Origin: Stutzerimonas stutzeri
Lineage (GTDB): Bacteria; Pseudomonadota; Gammaproteobacteria; Pseudomonadales; Pseudomonadaceae
Direction: 5' to 3'
Assembly: GCF_000952685.1 (NCBI RefSeq)
Contig: NZ_JYHV01000030.1
Location: 1-46,715 of the forward strand
Length of the DNA stretch: 46,715 bases
Program-made: the position numbers and the translations under genes
Part shown: piece after piece, positions 16,234-24,610 of the stretch
Layout: each line of letters begins with the position of its first letter
How positions within the stretch are numbered: position 1 is the first letter of the stretch
The notes under the pieces: generated by a model
Told to the model about the DNA's origin: nothing
What the model saw: the letters and a program-made list of their open reading frames with translations, nothing else
Databases searched by the model: none

Positions 16234-17577
16234 ATGCTACGCACCCCCGTCTGGGCCACCGCCAGCCTGTTGGCTGTCGCTATTTCACTCGCTGGTTGCG
16301 GCGAAGACAAGGCGCCCGCCGAACAGCCTGCCGCTCCGCAGGCCACTCAAAGTGAACCGGCCACGAGCGCACCAGCAAAAGAGACCCTGAACGACGAGGC
16401 TGCGCAGGCAGTAGTCAAGCATTACGCAGATATCGCGCATGCCGTCTTCAGCGATGCACATAGCACTGCCGTGAAATTGCAGGATGCGGTAAACGCCCTG
16501 CTCGCCAATCCGACCGAGGAAACCCTGCAGGCTGCCAAGGACGCCTGGCTGGCGGCCCGCGTGCCGTACATGCAGAGCGAAGTGTTCCGCTTCGGCAATC
16601 CGGTAGTGGATGAGTGGGAAGGCCAGCTCAACGCGTGGCCGCTGGACGAAGGCATGATCGACTACGTCCAAGGCGACTATCAACACGCCCTTGGCAATCC
16701 GGGCGCTACCGCCAACATCATCGCCAACAAGGAACTGCAAGTTGGTGAAGACAAGATCGACGTCAGCGAAATCACTGGCGAGAAGCTTGCCAGCCTGAAC
16801 GAACTGGCCGGGGCCGAAGCCAACGTCGCTACGGGCTACCACGCCATCGAATTTCTGCTCTGGGGCCAAGATCTGAATGGCACCGAGGCCGGCGCGGGTC
16901 AACGCCCCGTCAGCGATTTCATCGAGGGTGACGGCTGCACCGGTGGTAACTGCGATCGCCGCCGCGCCTACCTCAAAGCCGTAACCCAACTGGTAGTCAG
17001 CGATCTCGAAGAGATGGTCGGCGAGTGGCGAGCCGGCGTCGCTGACAACTACCGCGCCAGTCTGGAAAGCGAGTCCGCGGAAAATGGTCTGCGCAAGATG
17101 TTCTTCGGCATGGGCAGCCTGTCGCTCGGCGAGCTGGCCGGCGAACGCATGAAGGTCGCGCTGGAAGCCAACTCGCCGGAAGACGAGCACGATTGCTTCA
17201 GCGACAACACGCATAACTCGCACTTTTATAACGCCAAGGGCATCCGTAACGTCTACCTCGGTGAATATAAGCGCGTGGACGGCACCACACTCAACGGTGC
17301 GAGCCTGGCATCGCTGGTCGAAGGCGTCGATCCGCAGACCGACACTACGCTGAAGTCCGATCTGGAAACCACTGAAGCCAAACTGCAAGTGCTGGTCACC
17401 AGCGCCGAAGGCGGCGAAGCCTTCGATCAACTGATCGCGCCCGACAATAAAGAAGGCCAGGAAAAGGTACGGGCCGCGATCGCTGCGCTGGTGCAACAGA
17501 CCGCATCCATCGAGAAAGCCGCTGCCGCACTGGGCATCAGCGACCTCAACCCGGACACGGCTGATCATCAGTTCTGA
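16234..17577 (+). CDS. icmP: imelysin-family lipoprotein (IcmP-like)
   Basis: This periplasmic or outer-membrane lipoprotein of the imelysin (M75-like) family is linked to iron uptake. The 447-residue protein has a lipoprotein signal ending LAGC, with lipidation at C22, and a short Pro/Ala/Thr-rich linker. The family motif GxHxxE is intact as GYHAIE (201-206). The length matches P. aeruginosa IcmP, first described as an insulin-cleaving metalloproteinase; whether such proteins are true proteases is doubtful, and iron-regulated transport is the alternative view. A Fur-like box overlaps its promoter. A hairpin follows it, so the next gene probably has its own promoter. Confidence 0.85.
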   Translation: MLRTPVWATASLLAVAISLAGCGEDKAPAEQPAAPQATQSEPATSAPAKETLNDEAAQAVVKHYADIAHAVFSDAHSTAVKLQDAVNALLANPTEETLQAAKDAWLAARVPYMQSEVFRFGNPVVDEWEGQLNAWPLDEGMIDYVQGDYQHALGNPGATANIIANKELQVGEDKIDVSEITGEKLASLNELAGAEANVATGYHAIEFLLWGQDLNGTEAGAGQRPVSDFIEGDGCTGGNCDRRRAYLKAVTQLVVSDLEEMVGEWRAGVADNYRASLESESAENGLRKMFFGMGSLSLGELAGERMKVALEANSPEDEHDCFSDNTHNSHFYNAKGIRNVYLGEYKRVDGTTLNGASLASLVEGVDPQTDTTLKSDLETTEAKLQVLVTSAEGGEAFDQLIAPDNKEGQEKVRAAIAALVQQTASIEKAAAALGISDLNPDTADHQF

Positions 17578-17596
17578 TCCGGCGCTCGTGAAAATA

Positions 17597-17619
17597 GAGG
17601 GCGGCGCGCTGTCGCCCTC
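17597..17619 (+). terminator. hairpin after the first imelysin gene
   Basis: GAGGGCG (17597-17603) pairs with CGCCCTC (17613-17619) around a 9-base loop, 19 bases after the stop codon. It is followed by TTCCCTGCTT rather than a clean T-run. Confidence 0.55.
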
Positions 17620-17674
17620 TTCCCTGCTTCCCGCGAACGCGACCAGCGTTCGTTTGGCCACACGAGAAATCGGC

Positions 17675-17695
17675 AAATGCAAATTGCTCTTATTC
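17675..17695 (+). promoter_or_regulatory. second Fur-like element before the di-haem lipoprotein operon
   Basis: AAATGCAAAT (17675-17684) repeats the decamer found in the Fur-like box at 16141 and is followed by an A/T-rich half site (CTTATTC) at similar spacing. The match to the Fur consensus is weaker than at the first site. It ends about 53 bases before the start of the di-haem gene. Co-regulation of both units is inferred. Confidence 0.4.
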
Positions 17696-17748
17696 AGACT
17701 CTATTAGCCTGCTAAGATTGCTGCCCTGTCACGACCCTGGTATCACCG

Positions 17749-19164
17749 ATGCACCCGCTTTTTCGTGCTGCCGTCGCATTGCTGCTGGCCTTTGGCCTGA
17801 TCGGTTGCGAAGAGCAGACACCGCGTTTTACACAAGCAGAGCCTGGGGAGGCTCTTTCCGCGGGTAGCGCCACGGTGATGAAGTTCGATCAGAACGCTTT
17901 TTCGCTGCCCTCGGCCAATCTGAGCCCGCTACGCCGCCTGGATTTCAGCGTCGGCAACAGCTTTTTCCGCAATCCCTGGGTAATCGCCCCGTCATCAACC
18001 ACCGCTCGCGACGGGCTCGGCCCGTTGATGAACACCAACGCCTGCCAGAACTGCCATATCAAGGATGGCCGCGGCCGCCCGGCAGAAACCGAGCGCGGCA
18101 ATGCCGTGTCGATGCTGGTACGGCTGTCGATTCCTGCCAGCGCTGAACACACCGAAGTCGTCGCGCAACGGGGCATCGCACCAGAACCCACCTATGGTGG
18201 TCAGCTGCAGGACATGGCAATCCCCGGTGTGGCGCCCGAAGGCAAGGTCCGGCTGAGCTATGGCACCCGGTATGAACGTTTCTCCGACGGTTTCGAGGTC
18301 GAGCTGAGAATCCCACAGCTGGAAATCGTCGAGCTGGGTTACGGCCCGATGCATCCCCACACTCAATTCTCCGTCCGTGTGGCACCGGCCATGATCGGTC
18401 TCGGATTGCTGGAAGCCATTCCCGAGTCCGCGCTGCTGGCCCACGCCGATCCGGACGACCGCGATGGCGATGGTATCTCCGGTCGGCCCAACCGGGTCTT
18501 CGACCAGGTCACGCGCAAGACGGTGATGGGCCGCTTCGGCTGGAAGGCCGGACAACCGAACCTGAATCAGCAGAACGCCGACGCTTTCTTCAATGACATG
18601 GGCCTGACGACCAGTCTCTTCACGGGCAGCAGCTGCACCGATAGGCAGCTGGACTGTCTGGCGATGCCCGATGGCGGCGAGCTCGAAGTCAGCGATCACA
18701 TTCTCGGATTGGTCTTGTTCTACACTCGCAATCTCGGCGTACCAGCGCGGCGCAACGTCGACGATCCCCAGGTACTGGCAGGCAAGACGCTGTTCCACCG
18801 AGCCGGTTGCCAGAGTTGCCATGTTCCGCAGTTCACCACCGGCGATGCCGCCGAGCCCGAGCTAGCGAACCAAACGATCCGCCCCTACACCGATCTGCTG
18901 CTGCATGACATGGGCGAAGGGCTTGCCGACCACCGTCCCGAGTTCGAAGCCGGCGGCAGCGAATGGCGAACGCCGCCGCTGTGGGGCATCGGTCTGACCG
19001 AAACGATTAGCGGGCACACCCAGTTCCTACATGACGGACGCGCCCGCAATCTGCTCGAAGCCGTACTCTGGCACGGCGGCGAAGCAGAACAGGCCAAGCA
19101 GTCGGTGCTCGACTTCGACGAAGACGAGCGCAGCGCCCTGCTGGCTTTTCTCGAATCACTCTAG
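17749..19164 (+). CDS. di-haem c-type lipoprotein, DUF1111 (putative thiol oxidoreductase/peroxidase family)
   Basis: This is a predicted periplasmic-side lipoprotein with two haem c groups. The 471 residues begin with a lipoprotein signal ending LIGC (C20). Haem attachment motifs are CQNCH (99-103) and CQSCH (354-358), consistent with the di-haem DUF1111 family whose fold resembles MauG/cytochrome c peroxidases. A DxDxDG-like segment at about 235-245 (DPDDRDGDGIS) may bind calcium. It is followed by the second imelysin gene 42 bases later and then by the DUF1513 gene. In such clusters it is thought to act with imelysin in iron handling, perhaps as an oxidase or reductase, but no reaction is proven. 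Confidence 0.85.
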   Translation: MHPLFRAAVALLLAFGLIGCEEQTPRFTQAEPGEALSAGSATVMKFDQNAFSLPSANLSPLRRLDFSVGNSFFRNPWVIAPSSTTARDGLGPLMNTNACQNCHIKDGRGRPAETERGNAVSMLVRLSIPASAEHTEVVAQRGIAPEPTYGGQLQDMAIPGVAPEGKVRLSYGTRYERFSDGFEVELRIPQLEIVELGYGPMHPHTQFSVRVAPAMIGLGLLEAIPESALLAHADPDDRDGDGISGRPNRVFDQVTRKTVMGRFGWKAGQPNLNQQNADAFFNDMGLTTSLFTGSSCTDRQLDCLAMPDGGELEVSDHILGLVLFYTRNLGVPARRNVDDPQVLAGKTLFHRAGCQSCHVPQFTTGDAAEPELANQTIRPYTDLLLHDMGEGLADHRPEFEAGGSEWRTPPLWGIGLTETISGHTQFLHDGRARNLLEAVLWHGGEAEQAKQSVLDFDEDERSALLAFLESL

Positions 19165-19206
19165 CGTCGGACCAGCCAGAGCTGTCCGGCCTTGCCGAGG
19201 AGCAAC

Positions 19207-20280
19207 ATGTACGCCAACCGTTATCTTTCAGGGTTCACCGCCACCGCACTGGGCCTGCTGCTCAGTGCCTGCGCGCCATCCGATCCATTTGCCGAGACCA
19301 GCAAAACCCTGGCCGCGGACGTTTTGCTTCCTAGCTACACCCAGTGGGCCGAAACCAACCGGCGCATGGCCGCCAGTAGCATCGCCTTCTGCGCCGGTAA
19401 CGAGGAATTGGAGAATGCGCGCGAAGCCTTCCTGAAGGCCCAGTTCGCCTGGGCAGGTCTGCAACCGATGCTGATCGGGCCAATGGGCGAAGGTAACCGC
19501 GCCTGGCAGGTGCAGTTCTGGCCCGACAAGAAGAACCTGGTTGGGCGGCAGATCACCGCCCTGCTGAAAAACAAACCCGAGCTGACGCAGGCCGACCTGG
19601 AGAACGGCAGTGTCGTCCTGCAGGGCCTTTCTGCATACGAATACGTGCTCTACGACAAGGCGGTCGACCTGAACGACAGCCAGACCAAAACGCGTTACTG
19701 CCGATTGCTGGAAGCGATTGGCGAGCACCAGCAGCAACTCGCCGCCGACACCCTCCAGGAGTGGGAAGGCGAAAACGGCATGGCCGCTCAACTAAGCGAG
19801 TTTCCCAACGAGCGCTACAGCGAATCGCAGGAAGCGATCGCCGATCTGCTGCGCGTGCAGGTCACGGCGCTGGATGGCTTGAAGAAGAAGTTGGGCGCGC
19901 CGCTGGGCCGTCAGAGCAAGGGCTTCCCACAACCTTTCCAGGCCGAGGCCTGGCGCAGCGATGCCACGCTCGGAAGTATCGATGCGGCCCTCGCCGGCGC
20001 GCAACGACTATGGCAAGGCGGCGACGATAATGGCCTTAAGCATCTGGTCCCAGCCGAACAAGCGGATCTGATTAAGCGTATAGACGTCGCCTACGCCACA
20101 ACCCGTAAGCAGCTGGCCGACATCATGCTGCCGTTCAGCGAGCTGGTTGCCGACGACGCCGGACGCGAGCGACTGAACGAGTTGTACCAGGACATCGACG
20201 CCCTGCATCGCCTGCACCAGAACGAACTGGCCCGAGCGCTGGGCGTACAGATCGGCTTCAACGCCCACGACGGAGACTGA
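19207..20280 (+). CDS. second imelysin-family lipoprotein, motif histidine missing
   Basis: This 357-residue imelysin-like lipoprotein has a signal ending LLSAC (C22). It keeps the family's helical layout, with an FxWxxLQP-like N-terminal repeat (AQFAWAGLQPMLIGP). At the place of the GxHxxE motif it reads GLSAYEYVLYD, so the histidine is replaced and only the glycine and glutamate remain. GAGGAG immediately upstream supports ATG 19207 over a TTG at 19192. The DUF1513 gene begins 3 bases after its stop codon, so they are translated from one message. It probably works with the first imelysin protein in a shared complex or pathway; the altered motif suggests a different metal or ligand role. Confidence 0.82.
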   Translation: MYANRYLSGFTATALGLLLSACAPSDPFAETSKTLAADVLLPSYTQWAETNRRMAASSIAFCAGNEELENAREAFLKAQFAWAGLQPMLIGPMGEGNRAWQVQFWPDKKNLVGRQITALLKNKPELTQADLENGSVVLQGLSAYEYVLYDKAVDLNDSQTKTRYCRLLEAIGEHQQQLAADTLQEWEGENGMAAQLSEFPNERYSESQEAIADLLRVQVTALDGLKKKLGAPLGRQSKGFPQPFQAEAWRSDATLGSIDAALAGAQRLWQGGDDNGLKHLVPAEQADLIKRIDVAYATTRKQLADIMLPFSELVADDAGRERLNELYQDIDALHRLHQNELARALGVQIGFNAHDGD

Positions 20281-20282
20281 CC

Positions 20283-21377
20283 ATGAGACGCCGCGCCTTC
20301 CTCGGTCTGGGCAGCGCCCTGGTTGCAGCCTCCGCTGTCGGCGGTTGGACACTCACACGGTACACCGAGCAACCGCTGCTGCTCTCCGCGCGCGACGATG
20401 CCGACGGCCGCCACTATGCAGTCGGCTATCGGCTCGACGGCACTCGAGCGTTCGTCACCCCGGTCAACGAGCGCTGCCATGACGTCTACGCCCACCCGCA
20501 CCTGCCTCTGGCGGTATTCGTCGGGCGCCGGCCCAGCCGTGAGAGCTATCTGATCGACAGCCGTGACGGGACGCTGCTGCAGGTGCTGGCCTCGCCTTCC
20601 GATCGACATTTCTACGGCCACGGTGTGTTCCATTCCAGCGGCGATTGGTTCTATACCACTGAGAACGACACGACCGACGCCGGCCGCGGCGTGCTCGGCA
20701 TTTATCGTGTAGAAGAACGCCGGCTGGTTCGCACCGGCGAGCATACGACCCATGGCATAGGCCCGCATCAGTTGCTCTGGATGCCGGACGGCGAGACGCT
20801 GGTAATCGCCAACGGCGGCATACGCACCGAAGCCGACAGTCGCAAGATGATGAACCTCGAAGCGATGGAACCGAGCCTGGTACTGCTGCGTCGCGATGGC
20901 ACGCTGATCAGCAAGGAGCAACTGCCTGAGCAGATGAACAGTGTGCGCCATCTGGCGGTTGCGGCCGATGGCACGGTGGTTTCCGGGCAGCAGTACGAAG
21001 GCGACCCCATGGATTCGGTCCCACTGCTGGCGATCAAACGCCCCGGCCAAGCCTTCCAGGCCTTCCCGCTGGGAGAAGCGCAGCGCCAGACGATGAACCA
21101 ATACACCGCCAGTCTGGCAATTCACGACGACCTGCGTCTGCTGGCCGTAACGGCACCGCGCGGCAACAAGGTGTTCTTCTGGGACCTGGACAGCGCCGCA
21201 CTGCGCGAGGAAATCCACCTGCCGGATTGCGCCGGGGTCGCGGCCGTCGCGCAAGGATTCGTGGTGAGCTCCGGGCAAGGCCGTTGCCGGTTGGTCGACT
21301 GCAGCGCAAAGCGCTTCGTCAGCACCGCGCTGCAACTGCCCGCGGGGTTATGGGATAACCACCTGCGCCTGGTCTGA
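20283..21377 (+). CDS. DUF1513 beta-propeller protein with Tat-like signal
   Basis: This 364-residue protein begins with a twin-arginine-type signal ([21 protein letters not shown]), implying export in folded form to the periplasm, possibly with a cofactor or metal. The rest matches the DUF1513 pattern, a predicted seven-bladed propeller, with repeated DxRDGTLL and [22 protein letters not shown] blades. Conserved histidines ([27 protein letters not shown]) could bind metal. It is the last gene of the imelysin operon, 3 bases after the second imelysin. The sigma-28-like promoter of the next gene starts 7 bases after its stop codon, so the operon ends here. Confidence 0.82.
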   Translation: MRRRAFLGLGSALVAASAVGGWTLTRYTEQPLLLSARDDADGRHYAVGYRLDGTRAFVTPVNERCHDVYAHPHLPLAVFVGRRPSRESYLIDSRDGTLLQVLASPSDRHFYGHGVFHSSGDWFYTTENDTTDAGRGVLGIYRVEERRLVRTGEHTTHGIGPHQLLWMPDGETLVIANGGIRTEADSRKMMNLEAMEPSLVLLRRDGTLISKEQLPEQMNSVRHLAVAADGTVVSGQQYEGDPMDSVPLLAIKRPGQAFQAFPLGEAQRQTMNQYTASLAIHDDLRLLAVTAPRGNKVFFWDLDSAALREEIHLPDCAGVAAVAQGFVVSSGQGRCRLVDCSAKRFVSTALQLPAGLWDNHLRLV

Positions 21378-21383
21378 AAGCAT

Positions 21384-21410
21384 TCAAGTATCGAAGCGGC
21401 GCGCCGAAAG
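21384..21410 (+). promoter_or_regulatory. sigma-28 (FliA)-type promoter of the second chemoreceptor
   Basis: TCAAGTAT (21384-21391) and GCCGAAAG (21403-21410) are separated by exactly 11 bases, matching 6 of 8 positions in each box of the flagellar sigma-28 consensus. It lies 90 bases before the chemoreceptor ATG. The same architecture precedes the other chemoreceptor at 8114-8140. Confidence 0.6.
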
Positions 21411-21499
21411 ATTGGCCGACCCGAGCGGTTATTCCGATAGCCGCCCGACGCCCCTTGCGCTCGTCGCAAGTGCTTTCCATACGATGCGAGACGCTCACG

Positions 21500-23125
21500 A
21501 TGCTCCTGAAAAACTCCCTGCGTGCTCAGCTGCTGGCGCTGATTGGCGGCAGCTTGTTGATGACCTTGGTCATCGCTCTGGCCAGCTTTTCGTTCCTCTC
21601 CGAGGATATTTCTGCCTTCCAAAGGTTGCTCAAAGGTCCGATCGAAACCTCGCGCCTTATCAATGAAGCCAACCTTGAATTCAAGATCCAAGTCCAGGAA
21701 TGGAAGAACGTGCTGCTGCGCGGCAAGTCACCCGAGCACCTGAGCAAGTACTGGCAGAGCTTCGAAGAACAGGAACGCAAGGTCCAAACGCTGCTCGATA
21801 CACTCATGCAGGCGAGCCAGCATGACCAAACGCTGGCGAGCCAGATCCAGGGATTGCGCGATGAACATCGAAAGCTGGGCGCAGCCTATCGCAGCGGCCG
21901 CGAAGCGTTCCTGGCCGCGGACGCCGACCCAATCGCTGGTGACGCCGCGGTCAAAGGTATCGACCGCGCCACCAGTGAACAGCTCAGCGAACTGGTCGCT
22001 CATCTGCGTGACGCTGCGCAGCGCAGCTCGGAAGAAATCAGCCGTGACGCCGAACGAGCGATCATCACCGGCTCGCTGATCATGCTTGCCGCTGGTGCGC
22101 TGATCAGTCTGCTCAGCCTGTGGCTGGTCAATCGCAACCTGATCGCCCCTATTCGCCATCTGATCGACCATATCGCCAAGCTCAGCCAGGGTAACTTCGG
22201 CGAGCGCGTCGATGCGTCCCGTACCGACGAACTAGGGCGTCTGGCCGTCGCGGCGAACGTGCTCCGCGACTTCCTCGCCGATACCTTTACCCGCCTGCAA
22301 CGCAGCACCTCGGACCTGGATAATGCAAGTGGCGAGTTGAACGCCATCGCCACGCTGATGGGCCAAGGCACACGCGAGCAATTCTCGCGCACGGACCAGG
22401 TGGCCACCGCCATGCACGAAATGTCGGCTACCGCGCAGGAGGTTGCACGCCACGCAGCCGTGGCCGCACACGCAGCGGATGCAGCCGATCATTCGGCGCA
22501 GCAGGGCGAGAACATGATGCGTTCGACCATCCAGACAATCGCCCACATGCGCGGCGAGATCGTTAACACCGCCGACGTCATCCGACGCCTCGAGGCCGAC
22601 AGCGGGCGCATTGGCAAGGTACTGGACGTCATTCGAGGCATCGCGGATCAAACCAACCTGCTAGCCCTGAACGCAGCCATCGAGGCCGCCCGTGCTGGCG
22701 ATGCTGGCCGCGGGTTCGCCGTGGTTGCCGATGAGGTGCGCACGCTGGCCAGACGCACCGCTGATTCGACTGCCGAAATTCATCAGATTATCGACACGGT
22801 GCAAACCGGTGCAGTGGACGCGGTGCGTGCGATCGAAAGCGGTCAGAACCGCAGCGACGAAGGCGTCGAACAGGTGACGGAAGCCGGTTCGATGCTCCAG
22901 CGCATCACTCGTGAAGTCGAAGCGATCCGCGACATGAACCGACAGATCGCCACCGCCGCCGAGGAACAAACCTCCGTGGCGGAGGACATTTCGCGGAACC
23001 TGACCGAGATAACGGCCATCGCCACGACCAACCAGGACAATGTCGAGCGCACCGAAAAGGCCAGCCAGAACCTGCACAGCCTATCGGCCCAGCTCAGCGA
23101 AGTGACGCACCGCCTCGCGGGCTGA
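21500..23125 (+). CDS. methyl-accepting chemotaxis protein with helical periplasmic domain
   Basis: This inner-membrane chemoreceptor has 541 residues: TM1 at about 8-30, a short periplasmic domain at about 31-185 that is predicted to be all helical (four-helix-bundle type), TM2 at about 187-210, a HAMP domain, and a cytoplasmic hairpin with tip [19 protein letters not shown]. No C-terminal pentapeptide is present. The ATG at 21500 is chosen because the hydrophobic segment follows directly; an in-frame TTG at 21455 would add 15 residues without a better ribosome site. The ligand is unknown. It stands between the imelysin operon and the RND pump, without an evident functional link to either. 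Confidence 0.88.
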   Translation: MLLKNSLRAQLLALIGGSLLMTLVIALASFSFLSEDISAFQRLLKGPIETSRLINEANLEFKIQVQEWKNVLLRGKSPEHLSKYWQSFEEQERKVQTLLDTLMQASQHDQTLASQIQGLRDEHRKLGAAYRSGREAFLAADADPIAGDAAVKGIDRATSEQLSELVAHLRDAAQRSSEEISRDAERAIITGSLIMLAAGALISLLSLWLVNRNLIAPIRHLIDHIAKLSQGNFGERVDASRTDELGRLAVAANVLRDFLADTFTRLQRSTSDLDNASGELNAIATLMGQGTREQFSRTDQVATAMHEMSATAQEVARHAAVAAHAADAADHSAQQGENMMRSTIQTIAHMRGEIVNTADVIRRLEADSGRIGKVLDVIRGIADQTNLLALNAAIEAARAGDAGRGFAVVADEVRTLARRTADSTAEIHQIIDTVQTGAVDAVRAIESGQNRSDEGVEQVTEAGSMLQRITREVEAIRDMNRQIATAAEEQTSVAEDISRNLTEITAIATTNQDNVERTEKASQNLHSLSAQLSEVTHRLAG

Positions 23126-23427
23126 CGCAGCTCGCAATCGACGCAACGGCTTCTTAGGCAGGGGTCGTTGCATGATTCTCGCCCTTGTCCTTCAGGGGCT
23201 CTACCTCGCCAATTCCACACCTTGTTACAGCGTGCTGCGGACTTCACTACCTATCCCTTTACACGCGTCTTATTCGAGGCTACTTTCGCTGTTTCCCGGC
23301 GCATTGCCGGAACTACCTTAGATCGATACCCCGGTCAGGCCGGCAATCGGTCACTTGTGTGTACTCGAACGGCTGCCTCATTAATTGGCAGTAGTCAGCC
23401 GGCTCATCTCTCCAAGGAATATGGAAA
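23126..23427. other. 302-base intergenic region before the RND pump
   Basis: I see no convincing gene here. ATTGCCGG (23303-23310) and CCGGCAAT (23340-23347) are 8-base inverted repeats with a 29-base gap. CTGCC (23373-23377) and GGCAG (23387-23391) form a small hairpin close to the pump start. No promoter stands out. These could be regulatory sites or leader structure for the pump genes. Confidence 0.4.
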
Positions 23428-24582
23428 ATGTTGCGCCGCATGCTGCTCATGCTTGGCGCGGTGATCGTCGTCGTACTGATCCTCGCTGCCCTGAAGTTCA
23501 ATTCGATCTACTCGCAAATCCAGCAATTCAATGCACCGAAGCCGCCAATCGATGTCGAGGCCGTCGAGTCCAGCCGTCAGCCCTGGCAGAGCCGGATCCC
23601 GGCGATCGGTACACTCACCGCATCTCAGGGCATTGATCTGTCGGTAGAGATTGCCGGCACCATCAGTGACGTACAGTTCCGCTCAGGTGAAAAGGTGAGC
23701 AAGGGCCAACCGATCGTTCTGCTCGACAGTGAAATCGAGCAGGCAAGCCTGGCTGCCGCCGAAGCCGACCTGCATCTAGCGAAAGTGGAATTTCAGCGCG
23801 CACGCAGTTTGATTGATCGCCAGGCCATCTCACGCAGCGAGTTCGACCGGCTGAATGCCGAGTCGCAGAAGGCAGCGGCCACCGTTGCACAGTTGAAGGC
23901 CAGCCTGGCGAAAAAACGCATTCTTGCGCCCTTCTCTGGAACGATCGGGATCCGTCAGGTGGATGTCGGTGACTTCGTTGCTGCCGGCACACCGATCGCC
24001 ACGCTGCAGGATCTGTCGACTCTATTCGTCGACTTCTACCTGGCCGAACAGCAGGTTCCCTTGCTTGCCATCGGCCAATCCGTGCGGGTTCAGGTCGCCG
24101 CGTTTCCCGGTGAGCGTTTCGAGGGCAAGATCGTCGCTCTGAATCCCAAGGTGGAAACCACCACCCGCAACGTGCAGGTCCGCGCGGAGTTGGCCAACCC
24201 CGGCGAGCGTCTGCTGCCCGGCATGTTCGCCGATCTGCAGGTGCTATTGCCCAGCGAAGAACCCCAAGTCGTCGTGCCGGAAACCGCGATCACCTACACG
24301 CTATATGGCAACTCGGTGTTGGTGGTGAAGGAAGGTCAGGCGCCCGAGCCCGAGGAAGGCACCGAAGCGCCCGAGCGCAGCGAACCCTATCTGGTGGTGG
24401 AACGGCGCTTTGTCGAGACCGGGGAGCGTCGCGACGGCCGTGTGGTGATCCTCGAAGGGCTCGAGGCTGGTGAGCAGGTGGTTGTCGCCGGCCAGCTCAA
24501 ACTGGATACCGGTGCCCACGTCGCGATCGCCAAGAAGCGCACGCTCGAACTCAAGCCAAACAGCGGGTCCGACGCTCACTGA
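23428..24582 (+). CDS. mexV: RND efflux periplasmic adaptor (MexV-like)
   Basis: This periplasmic membrane-fusion protein couples an RND pump to an outer-membrane channel. The 384 residues start with an uncleaved N-terminal membrane anchor (about 3-22) and then show the barrel-sandwich/lipoyl halves (GTLTASQGIDLSVEIAGTISDVQFRSGEKVSKGQPI and ILAPFSGTIGIRQVDVGDFV) flanking a helical hairpin, followed by the beta-barrel and membrane-proximal domains. AGGA (23415-23418) nine bases before ATG 23428 supports the start. An acidic Glu/Pro-rich insert (PEPEEGTEAPERSEP) lies in the C-terminal part. The assignment to MexV rests on family and on remembered synteny with P. aeruginosa (imelysin cluster, then mexVW). 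Confidence 0.82.
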   Translation: MLRRMLLMLGAVIVVVLILAALKFNSIYSQIQQFNAPKPPIDVEAVESSRQPWQSRIPAIGTLTASQGIDLSVEIAGTISDVQFRSGEKVSKGQPIVLLDSEIEQASLAAAEADLHLAKVEFQRARSLIDRQAISRSEFDRLNAESQKAAATVAQLKASLAKKRILAPFSGTIGIRQVDVGDFVAAGTPIATLQDLSTLFVDFYLAEQQVPLLAIGQSVRVQVAAFPGERFEGKIVALNPKVETTTRNVQVRAELANPGERLLPGMFADLQVLLPSEEPQVVVPETAITYTLYGNSVLVVKEGQAPEPEEGTEAPERSEPYLVVERRFVETGERRDGRVVILEGLEAGEQVVVAGQLKLDTGAHVAIAKKRTLELKPNSGSDAH

Positions 24583-24610
24583 GGCGTCGACTACAGGGAC
24601 ATAGATCGTC

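Noticed and set aside
20091..21335. 414-codon minus-strand frame across the DUF1513 gene
   Set aside because: Antisense shadow of a gene with clear Tat signal and operon context.
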